Shown: positions 32,601-40,600, numbered from the stretch's first letter. The stretch: DNA of 64,000 bases from Asterias rubens (GCF_902459465.1 NC_047068.1:21723195-21787194), one strand, 5' to 3'. Translations and numbers: made by a program. The notes: generated from the sequence alone by a model not told the origin.

Positions 32601-35600
32601 TGTTGCAAACCTTATTGAGTTTTACGTGGGACATTTTGTTTCGTCCATTATTTTAGTTTAACGTAGTTTATGACCATGAATATTATAAATATTGTTGGAA
32701 ATGTAATACCAGTTAACAAAACGTATACAAGTAAAATCCTTTCAACAAAAGAAATCCTACTATCGGGATGTCAACTTCCCGAGATAAATTATCACAGGAA
32801 GACGACATCCTAATTTTAGGATGTCGACTTCCCGAGATAAATTATCACAGCAAGACGACATCCTACTTTTGGGATATCGACATTCCGAGATAAATTATCA
32901 CAGGAAGACGACATTCTTCTTTTAGAATGTCGACATCCCGAGATAAATTATCACAGGAAGACGACATCCTACTTTTAGGATGTCGACATTCCGAGATAAA
33001 TTATCACAGGAAGACGACATTCTTCTTTAAGAATGTCGACTGTTTGTAGTTATAAGACTCCTTGGGGATAGGAGAAAAATTTGGAAAAACCGTGACCTCA
33101 ATTTGACCTCTACTTCCGGGTCAACCGGAAGTGGGACCATATCTCAAGAACTACTCAACCGATTTTCAATTTGTTTTCACTTACAGACTCCTTGACATTA
33201 ATATTGACTATGAAAACTCGTGACCCCATGTTGGCCTCTACGACCGGGTGAACCGGAAGTGGGACCATATGCCAAGTACTATACAACCGATTTTCAATCC
33301 TGTTTGTTCAGTTTTATCCTCCTAAGGCATTAAAAATAAACTTTGAAAATCCATGACCCCAAGTTGACCTCTACTTCCGGGTCAACCAGAAGTGGCACCA
33401 TATCTCAAGAACTACACAACCGATTTTCTAACTTTTTTTCAGTTACAGACTCCTTGGGCGTTAGAGATTAGCCTTAGGTTACCGTGACCCCATGAAGTGG
33501 CACCGTAACTCAAGACACTGTACAGTATTTTTCAAACATTCAGTTATAGACTCCTTGGTATTGTTAACACATAATCAAAGCAAAAGAACACGGAACAGCT
33601 TTGTGTTTGTTCACAAACACCTAATGTCTAGTATTATAATTGCTTCTGTTCAACCAGGGGTATAAATGGGTGCCTGCGAGTGTAAAATAAGAGTAACGAA
33701 AACTTACAAAGCGCACAAAATCCATAAAAGTGCTCATGGCGCTTAGATACAAACAATAACATAGAGTAGAGGTTGACACTTTGAAAAAGCCTTTGGAGTG
33801 CTATGGTTGCCCATAATAGGTTGTTTACTCCCAAGAGAGTTGGCCTAAGTGACCAGTGCACTAATGTAAAGCACATTGAGACTGTAATTGTGAAATGCGC
33901 TTTGTAAGAATTTGTTATTAGGTGTTCAGGCCGACAGCCCAGAACACTCTTATTATTGTTCTTTTTTCTTCTGTTTTTCTTCATACTTCTTCTTCTTAGG
34001 TGTTCGGAGCAGAGCATATAGCTCCGAACACCTTTTGTTATTGTTCGTTTTTTTTTTTAGGTGTTCGGGCAACAGCCCGAACAAATCTTTGTTATTGTTC
34101 GTTTTTTTCATTTTAAATTTTTTTTTAAACAATTGCATACGCCTGTAGAGTTAATGTCTACTACTTAAAGGCACTAGACACTATTGGTAATTACTCAAAA
34201 CAATTGTTAGCGTATATACAATTACTTGGTAACGACCAATGGGAAGCAGTGTTTTGATAGTATAAAACACTGTGCGAAACGGCTTCTTCTTAAGTAATGT
34301 AGTTTTTGAGAAAGAGGTACTTTCTCACTCAGTCTAAACTTCATGCCTGAGGCCTTTTATTCGGCATCTGAGAGCACACATATTTGTGCAACAAGGGTGT
34401 TTTCTATCTCTTGCAACTTCAACGACCAACAGAGTCAACATTTCCCAAGATTTGTTATTTTGTTTATTTGTTCGGATACACCAAGTGAGAATACTGATCT
34501 TTAAAAATTATTACCAAAAGTGTCCAGTGCCTTTATGCAAAATCAATAGGTGTCGACCAAGTGGCAAGCCAAAGTTCACACGCAAGGTTCATGGCTGGTA
34601 TGCAAGATATCTGGCTGTTAAACGAGGGGTCAAATTTCTCTTCAAATCTTTTGACAGGACATAAAACGTACCGCTTGTCAGAGCAAAGCTAGAAGCTTTT
34701 TGTTGCCTCAAATTTCTGTCACCAGTGCCTCATAATAGTGTCCATTGAAACTGCATAACAATTTCAATGTTTGGAATTGTAAGTATTCAACCCGTTGGGA
34801 TACCATGTTCACATCTGGAGGTTTAGTAGAACTAAGCTAGTTAGAAGACTTGTGGAATGCTGTGCCTAAGAATCAAAGACACTTTGGTGCCTTTGGTAAA
34901 TTGTCAAAGACTAGTGTTGACACTTGGTGTGTCCCGACCTTATGCATTTAACATTACAAACCTTTGAAACTTTGGGCTTAATTGGTCATCGAAGATCAAA
35001 TGTTGTTGCTCCAAATTAGTCTTTAAAAACTGTGTTAAACAACAGGCGCGGATCCGGGGGGCGGGGTTGTGGAAGAGAGAAAAAAAAATATATATAAAGG
35101 TATTTTTTATATTAAAAAAGCTATTAATAACCTGTCGTAGGCCTACATTCACTGTTTCATTGTGGACCACTATTGCATTTCACTGACAGGCATTGTCTCA
35201 TGAGGAATTTAACGTAAATCCATGAAGAGCGTATTTTCCCGAAATGAACAGTAGCGGAAACACCTGGGCTCGTTTTCAGCTCTACAAATCTAGCCCCTAG
35301 TGTGTACAAACTTATTATTTCACTATGTTGTGGCCCAAGTGTAAGATCGGCCCAATTATAGTTTTCGCCTGTGACCAACTGCAGTTAGGCCTGACCAACT
35401 GCATATGCATTATGCAAATGGCTCGTCCAACTGCAAATGACCCCCCCCCCCCTAAAATAAGCTACCCAACTTCAAATGGGCCGCCCAACTTCAAATTGGC
35501 CAGCCCAACTGTGAATGGGGCCTGCCAAACTACAAGTGGGCCTGCCCAACTGTATAGGTGCTAGAGAATACTGAAAGAAAACACAACCGTGTTGCCAACT

Positions 35601-38600
35601 TGTGCTTTCAGACGCATAATAAAAAGCTTCAGGTCTGAAGTTTTTTTATTGAAACACTTTCTGAAAACCTTTTTTAAAGGCAGTGGACACTATTGGTAAT
35701 TACTCAAAATAATTATCATCATAAAACCTTTCTTGATTGAGAGTAACGAGAGGATGATAGTATAAAACATTGGGAGAAACAGCTCCCTCTGAAGTGGCGT
35801 AGTTTTTCCGAGAATCAAGCATGAGTAAAGCACACATGTTTTTTCTTTCATTATTATCTCAAAACTTAGACGACCGATTGAGCTAAAATTTTCACAGGTT
35901 TGTTATTTTATGCATGTTATAAATCACCTGGGAGTGATATTTTTTCAAAATAAAGCTTTTGTCACTAAAATATGTGTTTTGATGAGTGGAAATAACCAAT
36001 TAACTAAGGTTAAAAAAATATTAGTTTCCATGTTTTTGACAAAATTTGAAAACAAGCCCGACCCAAGAGGATGCTGTTCGTGACGTCAATCGAGGCAGGA
36101 TGAATTGCATGCAGTGCCAACACAAGATAGTGGCGCTTGGCGCAAGCTAAAAATATGCCCTACTTGAAGTTGAAACAATACCTGATTTTTTCGGAAATTT
36201 ATCCTTCAGGTTTGTTACGTCTTTCAAGTACCTTCTTCCACTCCCCACTAGCTGTACAAATTGTTGCGATGGCGTAATGTTTTAGAAAAGAACTTTTCTC
36301 TTTATGTCAAAATGTGTAGTGTATTCCGGATTCTCGAAGCACGACGGCTCGAAGTGTTTGCTGCACAGCGCTGCAGCGCTGGAAAAGACGTCGTACCAGA
36401 ACACTTTGCAAACTGACCCATCTTTAGGTGTTTTACTGCATCCAGCAGAAATACACTTTGTTGACAATGCCGGAAAAATGCAAGAAACAACCTTTTTAGA
36501 AATGTAAAACTTACGACTAGGACTTGAATGTACTTGCATGTACATGTGTTCGATGTTTGATGTAGGCATAGTCTGTGTCGATTGACGTCACAAAAGGGGT
36601 AGGCGGAGTCACCCCCACATAACTTTATTATTTTTTCTAAACATATAAATCGTTAAATACAATTACTCCAAAAATTATTTTATTGTTCAGAAACATCTCT
36701 ACAATTTGAAGAAAAACAAATTCTATTTCCAGGTGACTTTAAGATACACCAACTGTGAAAACTAGTCTTTGACAATTACCAATAGTGTCCACTGTCTTGA
36801 AGGCATTCTCTTGCAACTTTGATGACCTGTCAAGTCAAAATTTTGAGAAAATAGAATTAGCTGTTGCAAACAACTTACCAACCAAATGGACCGAGAGTAT
36901 AAATGCAAAGTTCCAGAGTTTCTCCCTACTCAAACGAACAGTCTCTCTGTGGTTGCCTAGTGCCTCTATGCCCTGTAAAATCATGTCAGAAATTGAGTGA
37001 TTAGGAAGATTAAAGTGATGTCCTACAGGTGTGTCTAGTTTTTGGGTCTTGACTGTAGATCTGTGGCCGTAGAAACGCCTCTTGAGTGTAGTTCTTGTTT
37101 CACCTATATATTGAATACCACAGACTCTGCAAGATATGAGATAAATGAGATTAGTGGTGGTGCAGGTGACATGATCCCTTGTCTTATGGGTGTAATCACT
37201 GGTGTTGCTGGTGAAGGAGTAGGATTCCCTGATGTGTTGTCTACAGATGATGCATTTGGAGATGTTGGAACACCTAAAAGTTCCCTGTGGTAGAGGGGGA
37301 TTAACATTGTCCTTAATGGGAGGGACTTCTGCTCGGACAATGAGATCCCTGAGACTTGGTGGGCATCTGTAGGCAACTATGGGTTCTTCCTGTACAGCAC
37401 GTTGAAGTCGATCTGATGTGTGAAGAATATGATGGTTAGAACTGGTTATTTTACGAATGGGAGGAAGTGAGGGGTGGAAAGTGACAACAAAAGGAACTTT
37501 CCCGTAGGACTCTGTTGTTTCTTGGGTCCTTTGGAAAGTACTGACTGAAAGAACGAGCCTTGACTTTCTGGATAGCTCGATGGACTGCTAGAGAGCTGTG
37601 ACCCCTGGAAACAAGGTGTTTCTTAAGTTCCTGTGAGTGGTGGATAAAATCAGAATCATTAGAACAGATTTGACGGAGTCTGAGGGCTTGACTGTAGGCT
37701 ATGCTGGTTTTGCAGTGTCGGGGGTGACAGCTAGTGGAATGTAGGTATTGGGGTTTATCTGTGGGTTTAACGAAGAGATCTGTGATTAAACCTTCATCCG
37801 CCTTGACATCCAGAAAATGTGTATCCTTGGTTGAGTATTCGCTCGTGAATTTGATGGTCCTGTGGAAGGAATTCATGTGATTAATGAAAGCTGTGAGGCT
37901 TGCTTCATCGCTTGAAAAGTCAAAATTTACACAGATTTGTTATGGTGTGGCCCTTTTCGAATTCACGACTTGGCTCCAGATTCGGCATTGGGTCCGTTCT
38001 ATCGTCTTATTTCCTGGGCCCAATTTCATAGAGCTGCTTAAGCAAAAAAAATTGCTTAAGCAGAAACATCCTTGCTTAGTAAAATCGGAGTAACGGCCAA
38101 GACTCAACCCAATTGTTATGCTAAGCAAACAGCTAAATACCAGTCACAAGCAATATATATGGCATGCAATTTTGGCCAGTAACACGTGTAAAATAAGCAA
38201 GCTATTTTCGTGCTTAAGCAAATTTTTTGCTTAAGCAGCTTTATGAAATTAGCCCCTGAGCACAGACACAAAGCACGCCCAATTGTCCAAACACGGGGGG
38301 CCAAGCTAGCCTGAGCCAAATCCGGAGCCGAAGCCGTGGTTTTGAAAAGGGCCCAGCATGCATATATTGGGATACACCCAAGTCTTTAACAATTACCAAT
38401 AGTGTCCAGTGTCTTTAAAGGTAAAACTTAAAAAATTGTTGTTGAGTGTTCTTGCTTTGTTTTTTGTTTTGTTTTTCACAGAAAGGAGGAATACATGAGT
38501 GCAGTCGGTCTGGCCGTCCTCTTTGACCGTGCAGGCGGCTCCCTCAACAAGGTGATGCTAGGCGCCATCGATAAAATGCAGCTAAAGAGTCGCCATGCTC

Positions 38601-38929
38601 AGAATCTGCTGGCAGAGGTACGGAAGATGTGGGACGTCTGGGACCTGAAGGACGGGGAGAAGGACGACATGCTGGAGTACGACTCCTTCTACAATGGATT
38701 CATGGCGCAGTTCTTCGGCTGCTACAAGTGTACAGACACCAAGAAGGCACTGAAAGCGATAGATATGGACGCGGACGGACTGGTGGACTGGAATGAGTTT
38801 GCCGTGTATCTAAAGTGGGCCATTCATCAGTATCCTGAGACAAAGGATGCTGAAGAGCTTCTTGACATTGCTTTCCGTAAGGGTATCATCCCGGCAATGC
38901 ACGATGAGGTTCTTGGTGCCAATTCTTAA
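23679..38929 (+). CDS. HMGL-like (DRE-TIM) barrel protein with C-terminal EF-hand
   Basis: Exons 23679-24026, 27170-27678, 28579-29012 and 38482-38929 join in phase with canonical introns. From ATG 23702 the product is 571 residues. Residues 30-300 look like a DRE-TIM metallolyase/HMGL-type barrel: DNSLRE (36-41) takes the place of the usual D-x-(T/S)-LR-(D/E) strand-1 motif, HIHERYG (264-270) matches the metal-binding HxHxxxG, and GANGIWASVCTEGAFMGHAS follows like the acyl-CoA-handling end of the family. Residues 514-535 form a canonical EF-hand loop with Asp517, 519, 521, 525 and Glu528; a degenerate one may lie at 472-495. Reaction and substrate are unknown. The family does carbon-carbon lysis or acyl condensation with a divalent metal; the EF-hand suggests calcium control. 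The frame is open upstream of the ATG to the acceptor, so more N-terminal exons may exist. No signal peptide is seen. Confidence 0.8.
24035..24090 (+). repeat. SINE-2 tail fragment
   Basis: GGGTAAAAACCAAAAGTGATATT resembles the tail at 24488-24545. It lies just after the first donor site. Confidence 0.35.
24083..24272. mobile_element. CCAGGCATGATA / ACAGGCCTGATATT TIR fragment
   Basis: ATTCCAGGCATGATACTC at the left and GCATACAGGCCTGATATTC at the right are partly inverted. Inside are TGCCCCCTGG and GTGCCCTTTACCAAGG, like the elements at 53810-53960 and 54644-54797. Confidence 0.4.
24360..24543 (+). repeat. SINE-2: tRNA-like head with ACACATCGGTGT tail
   Basis: CTCGGTGGTCTAGTTCTAGA (box A region) and GGTCGTGGGTTTTTAATCCC (box B region) form a decayed tRNA-like head. 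The tail reads GTGCTAACACACATCGGTGT, GGGTAAAACCAAAAGTTATA and TGCAAATTTCCATC. Tails alone recur at 49085, 55860 and 61150. Confidence 0.6.
24544..24868 (+). mobile_element. Family A MITE, end-truncated
   Basis: It begins in AATTACTCAAAATAATTATT and ends GAAGGTGTCCAGTGGC; the outer left end is missing. The central palindrome is present as GACCTCAGAATTAGATTTTG followed by AGGTC. Confidence 0.65.
24885..25185. mobile_element. Foldback element (about 300 bp imperfect palindrome)
   Basis: The left arm has AAATGTCCATAGATTTACAT, AAGATAATGGTAGTGGAAAG and TGAGGTGCTGTAG. The right arm has the inverses CTACAGCACCTCAG, CTTTCTACTATCATTATC and TAAACCTGTGGACATT. The centre is TCTCATGAGA at 25043-25052. A LINE starts immediately to its right. 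Confidence 0.75.
25200..27092 (+). mobile_element. 5'-truncated Jockey/CR1-type LINE with reverse transcriptase
   Basis: The frame gives FNDYFVNIGTKLANKL, then a full reverse transcriptase core: VTPIHKGGDR..L.NYRPIS, F.EK.I, SQFGFREKRST, FLDLSKAFDTVNHDIL, GVPQGSILGPLLF, and catalytic FADDTKLVL at about 25927-25953. It is a dead copy: a frameshift near 26270 splits off the thumb region (YLNYSILTWGG, LTLQKRAVRIISNAG), and more breaks follow. There is no endonuclease domain, so the 5' end is lost. The tail ends in AAATAC repeats at about 27070-27092. It lies in intron 1 of the barrel/EF-hand gene in the same orientation. Confidence 0.85.
27706..27922 (+). mobile_element. Family A MITE with internal deletion
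   Basis: Left end TTAAAGGCACTATTGGTAAT, right end GACAATTACCAAACATGTCC then AGTGCC. The central palindrome is deleted. It starts 25 bases after a donor of the barrel/EF-hand gene. Confidence 0.65.
28393..28510 (+). repeat. Dispersed repeat, copy 2 (copy 1 at 8790-8925)
   Basis: TAGGAGCTTCTTCCGACTGG, GACCATGTCCAATGC and CCCTTTCTTGGTGGACATAG correspond to copy 1 in the same orientation. It ends about 70 bases before an exon. Confidence 0.55.
29020..29300. other. Intron start with (ATTT)n
   Basis: TTTATTTATTTATTTGTTTA-type low complexity at 29063-29170. No element or gene beyond that. Confidence 0.5.
29309..29655 (+). mobile_element. Family A MITE, divergent
   Basis: TTGGTAGTTACTTTAAAAAA, TTGGTAACAAGAATTGGAGA and GATACACCAAGTGAGAAGAC ending CAATTACCAAACATGTACC. 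The left terminal bases are decayed. Confidence 0.6.
29714..30083 (+). mobile_element. Family A MITE, full length
   Basis: It runs from TTAGGCAGTGGACACTATTG to AATAGTGTACACTGTCTTTAA. Central palindrome GATTTCGAGACCTC...GAGGTCTTGAAATC. It follows the previous copy by about 60 bp in the same direction. Confidence 0.8.
30955..31000. repeat. Strong short hairpin with AatII site
   Basis: GGGTTTTTTTGACGACATCG and CGTCGTCGTCAAAAACCCC fold into an almost perfect stem around CGACGTCG. It could act as a terminator-like or transposon-internal structure. Confidence 0.55.
31166..31230 (+). repeat. tRNA-like sequence (SINE head or pseudo-tRNA)
   Basis: TCGCCTAGTGGTCATCAGTC resembles box A and GCGAATTCGAATCTCC resembles box B. 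No clean acceptor stem pairing, so not a functional tRNA. Confidence 0.35.
32755..33045. repeat. 53-bp satellite with a hairpin in every unit
   Basis: Five to six units pair a stem GACGACATCCT...AGGATGTCGAC with a constant linker CCCGAGATAAATTATCACAG. Units 3 and 5 carry GACATTCT...AGAATGTC, with both arms changed together. Confidence 0.8.
33055..33560. repeat. About 130-bp tandem repeat, four units
   Basis: Each unit holds ACAGACTCCTTGG, CGTGACCCCAAGTTGACCTC, TACTTCCGGGTCAACCGGAA and GTGGGACCATATCTCAAGAA, then CAACCGATTTTCAA. The last is truncated. Such TGACCTCTACTTCCGGGTCA blocks look like a transposon interior. Non-coding. Confidence 0.7.
33918..34090. repeat. Three GGTGTTCGG hairpin modules
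   Basis: AGGTGTTCAGGCCGACAGCC (imperfect), GGTGTTCGGAGC...GCTCCGAACACC (near perfect) and GGTGTTCGGGCAACAGCCCG are separated by TTTGTTATTGTTCGTTTTT spacers. A related module in reverse, AGGTGTTCCGGGCTGTTGGC preceded by (GAA)n, is at 45500-45600. Confidence 0.65.
34167..34534 (+). mobile_element. Family A MITE, second subfamily
   Basis: From TTAAAGGCACTAGACACTAT to AAAAGTGTCCAGTGCCTTTA. The central block is CTTCATGCCTGAGGCCTTTT (AGGCCT type), not the GAGACCTC palindrome of the first subfamily. Confidence 0.75.
34880..35010 (-). mobile_element. Family A right-end fragment, minus orientation
   Basis: AAGACACTTTGGTGCC, AATTGTCAAAGACTAGTGTT, CACTTGGTGTGTCCCGACC and ATTGGTCATCGAAG. Truncated before the centre. 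Confidence 0.55.
35320..35560 (+). repeat. Family D element with short minisatellite
   Basis: Leader ACTATGTTGTGGCCCAAG, ATCGGCCCAATTATAG; core units CCCAACTTCAAATGGGCCG and CCCAACTGTGAATGGGGCC, with a C-run at 35440-35451. Confidence 0.7.
35590..35668 (-). mobile_element. Family A subfamily 2 central fragment
   Basis: GTGCTTTCAGACGCATAATA and AAAGCTTCAGGTCTGAAGTT match the centre of the copies at 38925 and 58950. Confidence 0.5.
35919..36742. mobile_element. Nested TIR element with AAATCACCTGG ends
   Basis: Ends are ATAAATCACCTGGGAGTGAT and, inverted, AATTCTATTTCCAGGTGACT followed by TTAA. The inner part carries a THAP-like coding remnant on the minus strand. It is dead or non-autonomous, since no transposase core is seen. 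Confidence 0.6.
36282..36569 (-). pseudogene. THAP zinc-finger remnant
   Basis: A 95-codon minus-strand frame contains KCISAGCSKTPKDG and, later, AAALCSKHFEPSCFE. The C-x4-C pair and the LCSxHF motif are hallmarks of the THAP (C2CH) DNA-binding domain. The spacing between them, 24 residues, is shorter than the roughly 35-50 of functional THAPs, and the usual FP(K/R)D and conserved Trp region is poorly kept, so the domain is probably broken. THAP domains occur in P-element-type and other DNA transposases and in host proteins. Confidence 0.45.
36844..37916 (-). mobile_element. 5'-truncated Penelope-like element with GIY-YIG domain
   Basis: Minus strand. 37876 to 37451 encodes FVKPTDKPQYLHSTSCHPRH and QALRLRQICSNDSDFIHHSQ, typical of the end of Penelope-like reverse transcriptases. 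After a frame change, 37330 to 36960 encodes FRCSNISKCIIC, TTTNLIYLISCRVCGIQYIG, ETRTTLKRRFYGHRS and TPVGHHFN, a GIY-YIG endonuclease with its Cys motif. The reverse transcriptase core is absent. The copy is bounded by 12-bp direct repeats AAGTCAAAATTT at 36832-36843 and 37917-37928. Confidence 0.85.
38016..38257. mobile_element. Family B MITE, full length
   Basis: Left GGGCCCAATTTCATAGAGCT then GCTTAAGCAAAAAAAATTGC. Right GCAAATTTTTTGCTTAAGC then AGCTTTATGAAATTAGCCCC. About 240 bp, no coding. Confidence 0.8.
38365..38420 (+). mobile_element. Family A right-end solo fragment
   Basis: TTGGGATACACCCAAGTCTT, AACAATTACCAATAGTGTCC and AGTGTCTTTAAAGG. It lies 60 bases before the last exon of the barrel/EF-hand gene. 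Confidence 0.6.
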
Positions 38930-39283
38930 AGGCACTGCACTCACTTGGTAATTGTCAAGATCAGTAGTCTCATTCGGTGTTTCCCAATAATAACAAACCT
39001 GTGAAAATTTGGGCTCAATTTGTCACCGAATTCACAAGAGAATGGTGAAAGAAAATACAACCTTGTTGCTTTACTTTTTGTTTCCTTTAGATGCAGAATA
39101 AAAGGCTTCAGCTGAAGTCTTTTATAATTTAATTGAGAACTTTCTCAAAAACTGCGTTACTTCAGAGGGAGCTGTTTCTCACAATGTTTTATATTATCCA
39201 CAGCTCTCCATTGCCCGTTACCAATTCAGTTTTTATGCTAACAGTTATTTTGAGTAATTACCAGTGTCCCTGTGCCTTTAATC
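38925..39283 (-). mobile_element. Family A MITE inserted at a stop codon
   Basis: It starts TTAAAGGCACTGCACTCACT and ends AGTGTCCCTGTGCCTTTAA, in minus orientation, subfamily 2 (AAAAGGCTTCAGCTGAAGTC). The left TTAA overlaps the TAA stop of the barrel/EF-hand gene (38927-38929). The right flank is TTAATCCATAAAGG. Confidence 0.8.
39097..39102 (+). terminator. Candidate polyadenylation signal within a MITE
   Basis: AATAAA 168 bases after the stop codon of the barrel/EF-hand gene. It is part of the AATAAAAGGCTTCAG block of the family A insertion. Other downstream hexamers are possible. Confidence 0.35.
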
Positions 39284-39289
39284 CATAAA

Positions 39290-40165
39290 GGCAGTTTTAA
39301 ACGCAACATCAACACAAGACAAACCAAGGAAAAATTGAAACACAGATATAACATTCTTATAATTAAAAGATGTGCTCATTCACACAAATATAGCAAATTA
39401 ACTTGCAATCCTTCAGGGACTGGAAACATGTTGTGTTTGCATCGTTTATAAACCATTCAGGTTGAAATTGACCTAGATTTATTATTTGAAAACAAAACAA
39501 CACTCGACACTCAAAACCCCAGTGAAGTACACATATGATTAAACAATAGCATTCTTTCCTGCTCATCTAAAGAAAAAAAAAAGAGAACAAAACAAATTTA
39601 TTATTTCTAATAGAAGTTATGCTGTTTTTTTTTCTAAAAGCACTCATATTTGAAGCTGTCCATGGAATAAAAATGCTTGACTGAATGTAAACATCTGAGT
39701 AAGTAGAAAAGGGTATTTATAAAAAAGTCATTCATTTTGTTTTGTCGAGTAGGTTCCATGGACAGCTTGCAAAATGAGTACCTTTATTAAAATAGATTTA
39801 ACTCCTCTTAGGAATTATCATTTTTTTTCTTTTTTTTCCTAATAAGCAGGAGAGAGTGCTTGTTGCATATATACTTTTGAGTGTCATTTGTTTGTTTTAA
39901 AAAACATCACTAATCCTCTGGTCAGTTTTCTTTTTACTCACTCTACAGTCTACATTAATATGGAATGGCGTTGCAGTGTTTTACACCTCAAATCGTAAGC
40001 ACGGTCATATGTATAAAAGTAAAAGAGTGAAGCACAGATCAATAATAATATGCACATTTCTCTTTTATATTAAAGGTAATATAATTTTTAAAAAGTAACC
40101 AGTGTTATATAACTTCAATTATTATAACCAAATTGGTTATTTACCATGACAAACAAAAAAGTACT
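39290..40165. other. No gene seen; likely 3' flank
   Basis: AT-rich sequence. TCCATGGA(A/C) words and AGCTGTCCATGGAATAAAA near 39655 and its inverse, GGTTCCATGGACAGCTTG near 39751, hint at a small inverted repeat of about 120 bp. Confidence 0.4.
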
Positions 40166-40167
40166 AA

Positions 40168-40526
40168 TGATATCGTGGCCGAGTGGATAAGAACACCGAA
40201 CTCAAGCTCTGGTGCTTCTATTCAGCAGATGGGTTCGAATCCCGGTTGTGACACTTGTGTCCCTGAGCAAAACACTGAACTATAATTGCTTCTCTCCACC
40301 CAGGGGTAAATGGGTACCTGTGAGGGCAGAGATGGTTCTTGTGATTGATTTAGCCGAGTAGCGCATATTAATGTTGCACAGGCTGCATACTCCCCACCAG
40401 GGAGCTGAGATGGTTTAAGGAGTGATTTAAGTCCCAGTGACCAGGGATAATAATGTGAAGCGCTTTGGGACGCCCTCCGGGTGTGAAAAGCGCTATATAA
40501 AAACGGGTTATTATTATTATTATTAA
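40168..40526 (+). repeat. tRNA-Leu-like SINE, full length
   Basis: Box A ATCGTGGCCGAGTGGATAAG, box B GGGTTCGAATCCCGG, body GACACTTGTGTCCCTGAGCA, 3' part GAAGCGCTTTGGGACGCCCT and GCGCTATATAAAAACGGG with an ATT tail. It is the best-preserved copy in the window. Confidence 0.85.
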
Positions 40527-40535
40527 TAACTTTGT

Positions 40536-40600
40536 TTTGTGAGAAAATAGAATTAGAAACAACAAACCAACCGAATGGACCAATGGTATAAATGCCGAAA
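40536..40600 (-). mobile_element. Penelope-like element 3' end fragment
   Basis: GAGAAAATAGAATTAGAAAC and CCAACCGAATGGACCAATGG parallel the 3' end of the longer copy at 36844-36905 (GAGAAAATAGAATTAGCTG, CAACCAAATGGACCGA). Confidence 0.5.

Larger units (their letters stand above)
30425..32750. other. Unclassified repeat-like stretch in intron 3
   Basis: It opens with a small hairpin, TTCCGACCTACCGTTGGAA, then (ATT)n at 30470-30492. Internal duplication: TTAATTAATTAACCACGTG near 30640 and AATTAATTAACCACGTGACC near 31510. A tRNA-like piece lies at 31166. No reading frame matches a known transposase or reverse transcriptase. It may be the body of one large element ending in the satellites at 32755-33560. 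Confidence 0.35.
35674..36802 (+). mobile_element. Family A MITE split by a nested 0.8 kb insertion
   Basis: The left part, 35674-35918, runs from TTAAAGGCAGTGGACAC to TTATTTTATGCATGTT. The right part, 36743-36802, resumes GATACACCAACTGTGAAAAC and ends AGTGTCCACTGTCTTGAAGG. The sequence between is a different element. Confidence 0.75.

Noticed and set aside
32755..33045. CRISPR-like array (constant 20-25 bp blocks between variable hairpins)
   Set aside because: The variable parts are palindromic and nearly identical, the setting is an animal intron, and no cas genes exist here. It is a satellite.
37042..37293. Plus-strand 83-codon frame and minus-strand 90-codon Pro/Ser-rich frame (37104-37376)
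   Set aside because: Both are out-of-frame readings of the GIY-YIG part of the Penelope-like element.
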